From NCBI GenBank assembly GCA_031259515.1, contig JAIRLK010000190.1, positions 1 to 18,504 on the forward strand: 18,504 nt of DNA, read 5' to 3'. The stretch's first letter is position 1. Each line of letters starts with the position of its first letter. Positions 1 to 6,090 of the stretch are shown here, piece after piece. This DNA comes from Treponema sp. (lineage in GTDB: Bacteria; Spirochaetota; Spirochaetia; Treponematales; Breznakiellaceae). The translations under genes were made by a program, and so were the position numbers. Below the pieces are notes generated by a model. It did not search any database, had not been told where the DNA came from, and saw only the letters and a program-made list of their open reading frames with translations.

Positions 1-93
1 TTCATCGGGAAGAGTTTCAATAAAATCCAATAATTTATTGAAATTTATTTCGGCCAATTCAAGCAGTTCCTTTTTATTCGTGGGTCTGGGCAT
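1..93 (-). CDS. ClbS/DfsB-family protein, N-terminal 31 codons (cut by window edge)
   Basis: The reading frame starts at ATG 93 and runs off the window at base 1 without a stop. The 31 visible residues begin MPRPTNKKELLELAEINFNK. This fits the N-terminus of the ClbS/DfsB (DUF1706) four-helix-bundle family, whose members commonly start M-x-R-P-T and continue with an ELLELA-type helix. ClbS itself is a cyclopropane hydrolase that protects against colibactin, but most family members have no known substrate, so no function is claimed. GGAGG lies 6 bases before the ATG, with a promoter and palindrome further upstream. The family call rests on a short stretch and is moderate. Confidence 0.6.
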   Translation of the reverse strand, partial: MPRPTNKKELLELAEINFNKLLDFIETLPDE

Positions 94-112
94 CTTATTC
101 CTCCAAAAATAT

Positions 113-132
113 TTTCCAAACAATTTTGGAAA
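113..132. promoter_or_regulatory. palindrome TTTCCAAA-CAAT-TTTGGAAA in leader of the ClbS-like gene
   Basis: The two 8-base arms are perfectly complementary and separated by 4 bases. The element lies between the predicted transcription start (about 136) and the ribosome binding site, where a bound repressor would block the gene. It could instead form a small hairpin in the mRNA leader. The protein that would bind is not identifiable here. Confidence 0.4.
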
Positions 133-142
133 GATTGTTTTA

Positions 143-171
143 ATTATATCACGGAAATATTTTTCCTACAA
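143..171 (-). promoter_or_regulatory. sigma70-type promoter for the ClbS-like gene
   Basis: On the minus strand a perfect -10 TATAAT (148-143) is preceded by TGA, giving an extended -10. TTGTAG (171-166) lies 17 bases upstream as a weak -35. The gene's ATG is about 50 bases downstream. Confidence 0.5.
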
Positions 172-280
172 GCCTTTTTTGAAAATTTACAACAAATTTT
201 AGCCCCCCATTTCGCATAACGGATTAATTCCGCATACTGATTAGCGATAGTCATATCATTATAAAAACTTCGTAACTATT

Positions 281-560
281 CAGCCGCCCTGCGGAGGAAA
301 GTGTCGGCAACTTCGTTGTTGCAATCGGCGGAATGAAGGGACTTCTAGCCAGGGACTTTAGTTCCAAATGAGCCGATTGGAAGCGAAAGGGGGCGGTAGC
401 CCATATGCGCACAGTTTACAAATAAGATAGTAACCGCAAGGGCGAAAAAGGCGCAGAAAGAAAGGGAAAGAGGTTTTTTCTCTTGAAAACCTATTCGCCT
501 TGACGATTAAAAAATCGTAACTGTGCGCATATGAGGATGTCCTTACCCGGCGGTTTTTTC
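281..560. other. structured intergenic region, candidate ncRNA or small repeat element
   Basis: No convincing protein is encoded. Nested inverted repeats are dense: CCGC/GCGG (284-294), GCAAC/GTTGC (307-322), and CAATCGGC/GCCGATTG (322-329 with 372-379) enclosing two copies of AGGGACTT (337-344, 351-358). A 15-base perfect repeat (402-416 with 519-533) encloses a 9-pair stem with one bulged G (437-446 with 494-502). That stem is capped by AGGTTTT/AAAACCT (471-477 with 486-492). A further hairpin ACGATT-AAAA-AATCGT (503-518) follows. The last two helices abut each other and the outer helix with no unpaired base. A run of six T follows on the plus strand (554-559). The strand and function are unknown. 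Confidence 0.45.
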
Positions 561-564
561 TAAT

Positions 565-596
565 GTATAAATATACAATAGATTGCATATTTATAC
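565..596. repeat. AT-rich inverted repeat, 10-bp perfect arms
   Basis: GTATAAATAT (565-574) is perfectly complementary to ATATTTATAC (587-596) across a 12-base loop. A smaller GC-rich hairpin TGCGC-GAA-GCGCA follows at 604-616. No gene starts next to it, so its role is unassigned. Confidence 0.4.
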
Positions 597-645
597 TATA
601 TTTATGCGCGAAGCGCAACAGGCTCTAAGACGGAAGCGCCGCCCC

Positions 646-674
646 CGTAACACCCCCCGCCGGGGGGTGTTACG
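646..674 (-). terminator. strong hairpin after the GH3 gene
   Basis: Arms 646-658 and 662-674 are 13 bases, perfectly complementary (CGTAACACCCCCC type) with a 3-base loop. The hairpin begins 31 bases after the GH3 stop codon. There is no T tract on the minus strand, so it is a mRNA 3'-end structure or processing signal rather than a textbook intrinsic terminator. Confidence 0.5.
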
Positions 675-704
675 GCCTCCTGAACCCTCCGGGTGGAAAA
701 TTTT

Positions 705-2408
705 TTACGCTTTTATCAGGTCTTTGAACATCGCGTGACGCTTCTCGTCCTGCATAAGCAGGTTCAGTTTGAACTGGCCGTCCCGGTAGCCTAAGTCTAT
801 ACACCGGGCTTTGAACTGCTCGAAAGACTGAGGAACCAGAAGAAAGGTTTCGGGGTCCTTGACCCGGTTGCTGGCCCGTTTTTCTTTGTATTCCATATTG
901 AATTCAGTCAGAATCCGGTCCACCTCTTTGGTAAAGGCTTTGGCATCTTCCGTGGTTATGTCATCGGAGAATTCGTAGTAGAACTTGTAATTCGACGCCT
1001 GTAGGTCCGCAAACCCCACAAAGAAAGGCGCCTTCTTACCCGCTCTCTGTTCCGCCTTCCGAACCGCCTCTATAAACTGCCGTTCGTGGAGTTTTTCTCC
1101 CGTCAGGCTGATGGTCCCGTTGATCTTTTGGATGAATTTAAGCGTGGGGAACTGATTATGCCAGCCGGTTATCTCCAAAAGATCGTTCATGTTGTAACGG
1201 TAAAGCCCCGCGGATGTGGTTACCAGCATGGCATAGCGTTCGCCCTGTTTGACTTCGTACATCTGGCAGATTTTGGGCTCGGGCTTGTCCAGTTCCGATT
1301 CATGGATGAATTCAAAATAGATCTTGTGCCCAAAGAGGACGGTATCGGGAGAGTTGGCTTTAAGGACCACCCCGGCCTTACATTCCGAAGAAACATAGCT
1401 GAATTCATGGAAAACACAGTCCTTGGGATAGGAATCCTTGATCTTGTCCAAATAAATGTGGGTGTTTCCGCAGAACCAGGTGTCTATGATGACCATGTTG
1501 GGCCAGTAATGCTTGGGAAGCACCCTTCCATATTTGGTTTTAAGGGCCCGCAGGTCCTTGGCCCGCTGGGGATTGGGAACCAACTGGGCTTCAAGCTTTT
1601 GGCGTATGTCGTCCGGTATGTCGAATTTATGGCTCAAGGTACCGTGTTCAATATCGTTGACATAATCGTCGAAAAATTCATTGGCGTTGTTTTGCATCTC
1701 CACCAGGGTACTGGGATTGGCGGTGATGATGCCGGTACAATTTTCGTGGGCAATGGCATTCCTCATGATCGTATAATACCGGGCCTTGTAGTCGGGAATA
1801 TGAAAAACAATGGCCGGTGAGGGATGTATGCTCCTCATGAACTTGGGAACATCCCGCTGCATAACCCCGGAAATCGAACCGTAGAGGGTTCCGTCCGGCG
1901 CCCTGCCTTCGATGGCTTTCCCCACGATAGAGGGAACGCACCCGTAAAAAGCATTGGGCTTGTTCATGATCATCGTATAAAGCCAAATCTGATTCATTTT
2001 TTTATAGACTTCCTGATAATAAGCCTCGGTAACCGGTATCCACTTGGGCTCCTTCGTAGTCCCGCTGGTAGTGGCATAAATTTTAGGCTTGCCGGGAAAA
2101 AGCACATCCGCCTCCCCACTCTTATGCCGTTCAATGAAGGGCCGCAGATCTTCGTAATCGTTAACCGGCACGTATTTCCGGTAACGTACAAACAACTCCT
2201 CGGCAGTATCCGCCGCCAGAATCTCCGCGAAGCGATGCTCTTTGCCGTACACCGTATGCTTCGCAGCTTCCAAAATATTCCGCAGGGTTTGGGCCTGGGC
2301 TTTCTTGCCGTCTTTTGATACCTTATCCAATTCTTTAAGCCCCTTCTTCCCTACGATAGTAAGGGCCAGTTTGATAAGCCGCCATCCTTTTACTCTGGGT
2401 TCTTTCAT
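705..2408 (-). CDS. GH3-family acyl-adenylating enzyme (GH3 auxin-responsive promoter family)
   Basis: This 567-residue protein has the marks of the GH3 branch of the adenylate-forming superfamily. These are the nucleotide-binding TSGTT motif at residues 114-118, YVSSE near 338-342, YRYNMNDL at 403-410, and SLTGEKLHE at 434-442, a typical hinge-region signature. Plant GH3 enzymes activate a carboxylate with ATP and transfer it to an amino acid. Bacterial members are widespread but mostly of unknown substrate, so acid-amido synthetase activity is inferred from the family only. The length is normal for the family. ATG 2408 is preceded by AGGAGAAGAAC. It appears to be a single-gene unit with its own promoter and a downstream hairpin. 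No membrane segment or signal peptide is seen, so it should be cytoplasmic. Confidence 0.88.
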   Translation of the reverse strand: MKEPRVKGWRLIKLALTIVGKKGLKELDKVSKDGKKAQAQTLRNILEAAKHTVYGKEHRFAEILAADTAEELFVRYRKYVPVNDYEDLRPFIERHKSGEADVLFPGKPKIYATTSGTTKEPKWIPVTEAYYQEVYKKMNQIWLYTMIMNKPNAFYGCVPSIVGKAIEGRAPDGTLYGSISGVMQRDVPKFMRSIHPSPAIVFHIPDYKARYYTIMRNAIAHENCTGIITANPSTLVEMQNNANEFFDDYVNDIEHGTLSHKFDIPDDIRQKLEAQLVPNPQRAKDLRALKTKYGRVLPKHYWPNMVIIDTWFCGNTHIYLDKIKDSYPKDCVFHEFSYVSSECKAGVVLKANSPDTVLFGHKIYFEFIHESELDKPEPKICQMYEVKQGERYAMLVTTSAGLYRYNMNDLLEITGWHNQFPTLKFIQKINGTISLTGEKLHERQFIEAVRKAEQRAGKKAPFFVGFADLQASNYKFYYEFSDDITTEDAKAFTKEVDRILTEFNMEYKEKRASNRVKDPETFLLVPQSFEQFKARCIDLGYRDGQFKLNLLMQDEKRHAMFKDLIKA

Positions 2409-2490
2409 GTTCTTCTCCTGATGCCCCTCTACTTTAAAGAATAAAGAGGATTGAATTTTCCGCGCCCAACTCGGTCAGGGTGGGCATAAC

Positions 2491-2517
2491 AATGACAGAT
2501 TCTATCTGGCTGTCATT
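2491..2517. promoter_or_regulatory. palindrome at the GH3 transcription start (candidate operator)
   Basis: On the minus strand AATGACAG (2517-2510) and CTGTCATT (2498-2491) are perfectly complementary across 11 bases. The element starts directly after the -10 box, so it covers the predicted +1. That is where a repressor would act. It could also fold as a hairpin at the very 5' end of the mRNA. Confidence 0.45.
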
Positions 2518-2546
2518 ATCATACCAGAAAGATGAAAACGTGGCAA
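2518..2546 (-). promoter_or_regulatory. sigma70-type promoter for the GH3 gene
   Basis: TTGCCA (2546-2541) and TATGAT (2523-2518) each match the consensus in 5 of 6 positions and are separated by 17 bases. TGG before the -10 gives an extended -10. The predicted leader is about 100 bases. This is one of the two best promoters in the window. Confidence 0.6.
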
Positions 2547-2556
2547 CAGGGGGGAG

Positions 2557-2582
2557 TTGGGGTTTTGTGGAGTTTACCCCAA
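2557..2582 (-). terminator. weak hairpin between purH and the GH3 promoter
   Basis: TTGGGGT (2557-2563) and ACCCCAA (2576-2582) are perfectly complementary across 12 bases. The hairpin lies about 80 bases after the purH stop, before the GH3 promoter. It has no T tract, so termination is only a possibility. Confidence 0.2.
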
Positions 2583-2662
2583 AGCGGTCTCCCGTTGAGA
2601 ATAGTCTTCATGATTTAAAACCGTTCAAACTTAGATGCCTTGATGTTGAGATCGTATCCCCA

Positions 2663-4351
2663 TCAATGTTTAAAATGCCTCGTCCCGGTAAACACCATGG
2701 CGATTCCGTGCTTATCACAGGCCTCAATCGAAAGCGTATCGTTGCGGGAACCGCCGGGCTGTATGATAGCCTTGATGCCCGAGGCCGCCGCTTCCTCTAC
2801 CGCGTCCGGGAAGGGGAAAAAGGCGTCTGATGCCAGGACGCGGGGCGGGTTCCCTTCGGCAAAAGCTGTGGGGACAGCCAGGGCGCTGTTGCCGGCGGAG
2901 GCAATGGCGGCGGCGCTTCGCTCAAGGGCTTGCCGGGTCGGCCAGATGCGGTTTACTTCGCCGCCTCCTATGCCCGTCGCCGCCAGATTTTTCACCACCA
3001 TGATGGCGTTGGACTTGACATAGGACACCGCCCTCAGACCAAAGATAAGGTCCGGAATATCCTCTGGAAGGGGGGCGGTCTTGGTAACGACTTCCCATTT
3101 TTCCAGGAGCCTCCGGTCCGCGTCTTGTACCAAAAGGCCGCCGTCAACGGAGATGCATTCCCGCCTTTCCCGTGGGGCCTGGGGGGCGCGCATGATCCGG
3201 AGGTTCTTCTTCTTTTTGAGGATCTCCAGGGCGGCATCTTCAAAGGCCGGGGCCACGAGGATCTCTAAAAAAACTTCCGATAGTTTTTCCGCGGTTTCCG
3301 TGTCAACAGGAACATTACAGGCCACAATGCCGCCAAAGATAGAGACCGGATCGCAGGCGAAGGTCTTGGCGTAGGCTTCCGGGAGAGAATCTCCCAGGGC
3401 TATGCCGCAGGGGGTGTTGTGCTTAACCGCGGCGCAGGCGGCCCGGGCCCTGCCTGAACCCGCTTGGTACCGGGACAGGCCAAGGGCCAGGAAGTCCGCT
3501 TCTCCCTGGGGCGAAATCCCCTCTGAGGGGAGCCCGAAGGCGCAGACCGCTTTCCAGGCCAGGTCCAGGTCGCGGATGTTATTGTAACTCAGTTCTTTTC
3601 CGTGGAGTTGTTCCATGGAGGGGAGGGCGCCGGGACCGCCGGCGTTGAAGTACAGGGCTGCGGTTTGGTGACCATTTTCCCCATAGCGCAGGGATTGCGC
3701 TTTTTTCAGGGACATGGGCCAATAGGCGGGATAGTCCGCCTGAGTCTCGTCAGAGTCCAGGCGGTCCAGACCGCCAAGATAACGGGCAATGGCGGCGTCA
3801 TAGGCGGAGGTTAAGGTGAAAACCTTTCCCGCCAGGCGTTTCCTGAATTCCTCCGGTATGTTTCCCACGCTGATCCTTTCCATGACACCGGGATAATCCG
3901 CCGGATCGGTGAGGACTATCACGTCCCGGTAGTTTTTCGCTGCGGAACGCAGCATGGCCGGCCCCCCTATGTCGATGAACTCTATCGTTTCTTCAGGGGG
4001 ACATTTCCCGGCAACTTCTGCCTGAGCCTTTTCAAAGAAGGGGTAGAGGTTGACGCACACTACATCTATTGCCGAAAGGCCGAGTTTCTCCAAGGTTTCC
4101 CGGTGAGCGGGCAGGTCCCTCCGGGCAAGAAGTCCCGCATGAACGGCGGGATGCAGAGTCTTGACCCGACCGTCAAGACATTCGGGAAACCCCGTAACCG
4201 CCGATATGTCGGTAACCGGGATCCCTTTGTCCCGCAAATACTTCGCGGTCCCTCCGGTGGACACTAGCTCCCATCCCGCGCCGCTCAGAAACGACGCCAG
4301 ATCGATAATACCTTCTTTATTGAATACGCTGATCAATGCCCGTGGTTTCAC
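2663..4351 (-). CDS. purH: bifunctional AICAR transformylase / IMP cyclohydrolase PurH
   Basis: PurH catalyses the last two steps of IMP synthesis: formylation of AICAR with 10-formyl-THF, then ring closure. The N-terminal MGS-like cyclohydrolase domain shows STGGTAKYL (31-39) and GRVKTLHP (61-68). The C-terminal transformylase domain shows the catalytic KHNTPCG (310-316) and ends in the usual GTRHFKH. At 562 residues it is longer than the usual 510-530. Much of the excess lies just before KHNTPCG (about 272-306). The conserved RYGENPHQ reads RYGENGHQ (222-229). The GTG start at 4351 has AGGAG 6 bases upstream and overlaps the stop of the purN remnant as GTGA, so it was once translationally coupled. 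Apart from these points it looks intact. Its original upstream partners are destroyed. Confidence 0.93.
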   Translation of the reverse strand: MKPRALISVFNKEGIIDLASFLSGAGWELVSTGGTAKYLRDKGIPVTDISAVTGFPECLDGRVKTLHPAVHAGLLARRDLPAHRETLEKLGLSAIDVVCVNLYPFFEKAQAEVAGKCPPEETIEFIDIGGPAMLRSAAKNYRDVIVLTDPADYPGVMERISVGNIPEEFRKRLAGKVFTLTSAYDAAIARYLGGLDRLDSDETQADYPAYWPMSLKKAQSLRYGENGHQTAALYFNAGGPGALPSMEQLHGKELSYNNIRDLDLAWKAVCAFGLPSEGISPQGEADFLALGLSRYQAGSGRARAACAAVKHNTPCGIALGDSLPEAYAKTFACDPVSIFGGIVACNVPVDTETAEKLSEVFLEILVAPAFEDAALEILKKKKNLRIMRAPQAPRERRECISVDGGLLVQDADRRLLEKWEVVTKTAPLPEDIPDLIFGLRAVSYVKSNAIMVVKNLAATGIGGGEVNRIWPTRQALERSAAAIASAGNSALAVPTAFAEGNPPRVLASDAFFPFPDAVEEAAASGIKAIIQPGGSRNDTLSIEACDKHGIAMVFTGTRHFKH

Positions 4352-4498
4352 GTTTCTCTCCTGTTTGACAATTTTTTTGCCATAAGCGCCGCCGCTTCCA
4401 CAATGGCGGCATGTTCCGCTTCATGAATCCGCTCCGCTAGTAAACCGGGAGTATCCCCGGCAAAGACCGGCGTCTACCAGATGTACTGTGCAACCCGA
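4348..4498 (-). pseudogene. purN: purN remnant (C-terminal part, frameshifted by deletion)
   Basis: Two blocks typical of glycinamide ribonucleotide formyltransferase are visible in different frames. GCTVHLVDAG starts at about 4495. PVFAGDTPGLLAERIHEAEH follows, and that frame runs to a TGA at 4350-4348. About a dozen codons that normally separate the blocks are missing. The junction lies at a short CCGGT repeat, suggesting slippage or a short-homology deletion. The N-terminal two thirds, including the active-site region, are absent. The stop still overlaps the purH GTG start, preserving the old operon joint. The protein cannot be functional. Confidence 0.8.
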
Positions 4499-4500
4499 TT

Positions 4501-4591
4501 CCGTAAAAATCCTCGTTCCAATCCGGCAGCGCCTTGCGTATAAGGCTGAACCCGTTGGAATGAACCCCTGACGAAGCAATCCTCCGGTTTC
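4501..4591 (-). pseudogene. purM: purM remnant, internal fragment
   Basis: In one frame this stretch encodes IASSGVHSNGFSLIRKALPD and continues WNEDFYG. It matches the SSGxHSNGxSLxRK core of AIR synthetase (PurM), the enzyme that closes the imidazole ring of AIR. It is fused almost directly to the purN fragment, so the C-terminal half of PurM and the N-terminal part of PurN have been deleted together. A stop lies just upstream in the same frame. It is clearly a fossil. Confidence 0.78.
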
Positions 4592-4600
4592 TTTACAGCC

Positions 4601-4732
4601 TTAGTCCTCACGCCTGCCGTTGAACGCCGCCGGGCTCGCGGTTCCCGCCGCCAGTTCCCGGTATTTCTCTACCGTCCGGCAGCCTTCTTCGATATTCACT
4701 CCGGCCTGTTTGTAGTCTATGGTTTGTATCAT
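4601..4732 (-). pseudogene. purM: purM remnant, N-terminal fragment
   Basis: ATG 4732 opens MIQTIDYKQAGVNIEEGCRT and continues VEKYRELAAGTASPAAFNG before a stop at 4601. DYKxAGVxIExG is the standard PurM N-terminus. It breaks where the glycine-rich LGGFGG-type motif should begin. About 150 codons of PurM are missing between this piece and the internal fragment at 4591-4501. Confidence 0.75.
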
Positions 4733-4816
4733 AGTCAAAAAGTTACGGAGAGGGAAGTCTTTCATTGTCAACAGGTTCTGAGAGATAGACCCCAAGGCAG
4801 CAGCATTTACTTTTTC
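4733..4816 (-). pseudogene. possible purF C-terminal remnant
   Basis: The frame that leads into the purM fragment reads CEKVNAAALGSISQNLLTM. This resembles the near-C-terminal ADSLGYLSLEGL segment of amidophosphoribosyltransferase (PurF), the usual gene upstream of purM. The expected C-terminal cysteine motif (CxxCFTGxYP) is absent, and a stop lies upstream in frame. The match is short, so this is a suggestion supported mainly by position. Confidence 0.35.
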
Positions 4817-4896
4817 ACAGAAACGCTACGGTTCTCTTTCCCAGCATTGAGGAAGATATGGCCAGGATAAACCGGGGAAGGCCGAAGGATGCCGCT

Positions 4897-5922
4897 TCAA
4901 TCCGGAACGTTTTCCCTGATGTAGACATCCAGAGGTATCTCGACCTTGGGGGGAACATGCTGCTTGAGAACAACGAATTGGTACAAATACCGCAAAGCTT
5001 CGCGGCCCTGTTCTGCGGAACGCTGAGAAATGATCGCGTCGATGAGCCCGTCTTTCAGGAGCCGTTTATTTTCGGGAATAAGATCGTAACCAACCAGGAG
5101 CAATTCGCGCCGGGCCGCACAAAATTTCAGCGCCGCAGACGCCCGGTGTATCATACAGTTGGTAATGAATAATCCCGCAATGCCTGTATTTTCTTTTAGA
5201 AAAAGCAGTATTTCTGTTTTTGATATTTCAGTTCCCCGAAAATCAGAATATTCTTTGACGATCACCGGAAAATTGTATTCCCGCGCATACCGGACAAAAC
5301 CGTCCCTGCGCTGGGTAATGTGGTAATCCTCGCCGTGGGCATCCAATATCCCGACAGGTTTGGTGATGGTTCCCGCAAAGAGGCGCATCAGGCGGCCCGC
5401 AAGGTAGCCCCCTTTAACCGGGTCCTGTCCTATGCGGCAGAGAGGATTCATGTCCGGAATATCGGCGTCAAAAAAAACATAGGGGATGCCCAGATCCTGA
5501 ATTTTATTGATAAAGACTCTGATTTTTTCCGGCCTGATAGGAGGAACGATGAGCCCATCCGGTTTCTTTTTCAAAATAGCATCAGAGAGGATTTGAAATT
5601 CCTGGGGGTTGTACCTGTCGTATTCGCAAATTTCCGTTTCCACTCCCAAGGGAGCGACTTCACCGGCCCCTTCTAATATGCCCTGTATGGCCTGGCCCCA
5701 ATACCCCGCGTCCTGGTTTCTTTTGGGTAACAAGGCGGCAAAACGGTACGCCCTGTTTCGTTTGAGGCCCCCGGCCAAGGGATTCGGGGTAAATTCGTAT
5801 TGATCAATTATCTTTTGTACCCTGGCCAGCGTAGCGGGAGATACCCTTCCCCGCCGGTGGATCACCCGGTCCACCGTTCCTATGGATACACCCGCAAGCC
5901 CGGCGATTTCTTTTACAGTCAT
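4897..5922 (-). CDS. LacI-family transcriptional regulator of the ChvE-type sugar operon
   Basis: This 341-residue protein has a LacI helix-turn-helix at residues 2-21 (TVKEIAGLAGVSIGTVDRVI), a hinge around PNPLAGGLKRNR (51-62), and a periplasmic-binding-protein-like effector domain from about 64 to the end. The GTVDRV type of recognition helix is common in regulators of monosaccharide systems. It follows the permease gene by 168 bases on the same strand and most likely responds to a sugar carried by that transporter. The target proposed here is the palindrome at 10133-10150. The ATG at 5922 has no clear Shine-Dalgarno sequence, so translation may be weak or leaderless. No terminator is evident after it. 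Confidence 0.88.
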   Translation of the reverse strand: MTVKEIAGLAGVSIGTVDRVIHRRGRVSPATLARVQKIIDQYEFTPNPLAGGLKRNRAYRFAALLPKRNQDAGYWGQAIQGILEGAGEVAPLGVETEICEYDRYNPQEFQILSDAILKKKPDGLIVPPIRPEKIRVFINKIQDLGIPYVFFDADIPDMNPLCRIGQDPVKGGYLAGRLMRLFAGTITKPVGILDAHGEDYHITQRRDGFVRYAREYNFPVIVKEYSDFRGTEISKTEILLFLKENTGIAGLFITNCMIHRASAALKFCAARRELLLVGYDLIPENKRLLKDGLIDAIISQRSAEQGREALRYLYQFVVLKQHVPPKVEIPLDVYIRENVPD

Positions 5923-6006
5923 AACAGTAATAATGCACTTATTTTATGATGGCCGCAATATCCGGAGGCTGTTCCAAAACCATCATCAACAAGTTACCTC
6001 GCTCCA

Positions 6007-6018
6007 GCCGCCTGCGGC
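6007..6018. repeat. GC-rich palindrome between permease and regulator
   Basis: GCCGC-CT-GCGGC is a perfect palindrome in the 168-base gap between the permease and LacI genes. A second small hairpin CCGAA-CC-TTCGG lies nearer the permease stop. Neither has a T tract. They may reduce read-through into the regulator, but this is only a guess. Confidence 0.25.
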
Positions 6019-6090
6019 ATCTTCCGCTACCCTCTCTGCGGGGGTTCACCCAGCAACGCCCCCCCGGACCCCCCGAAGGTTCGGCGGATC

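Noticed and set aside
402..533. Insertion of a complete mobile element with 15-base terminal repeats
   Set aside because: No transposase and no flanking target duplication. It is kept only as one possible reading of the structured region.
281..560. Resemblance to RNase P RNA (GGAGGAAAGT near 293-302 and GGGCGAAAAAGG near 440-451)
   Set aside because: The remaining conserved RNase P elements, such as the ACAGAA and CCGGCTTA end, are absent and the length is too short.
358..618. 86-codon minus-strand open frame in the structured spacer
   Set aside because: It runs through the inverted repeats, has no ribosome binding site that I can see, and its composition is unlike the neighbouring proteins. 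The repeats explain the sequence better.
1086..1820. 244-codon plus-strand frame inside the GH3 gene
   Set aside because: It is antisense to the strongly conserved GH3 motifs and is a codon-bias shadow.
2480..2830. 116-codon plus-strand frame between the GH3 and purH genes
   Set aside because: It overlaps the purH 3' end antisense and covers the GH3 promoter. No family resemblance is seen.
4700..4740. New purH promoter within the purM remnant (TTGACT-N18-TACAAA at 4738-4709)
   Set aside because: Both boxes are weak and the spacer is long. purH may instead be read from the upstream operon, since no terminator is seen after the LacI gene.
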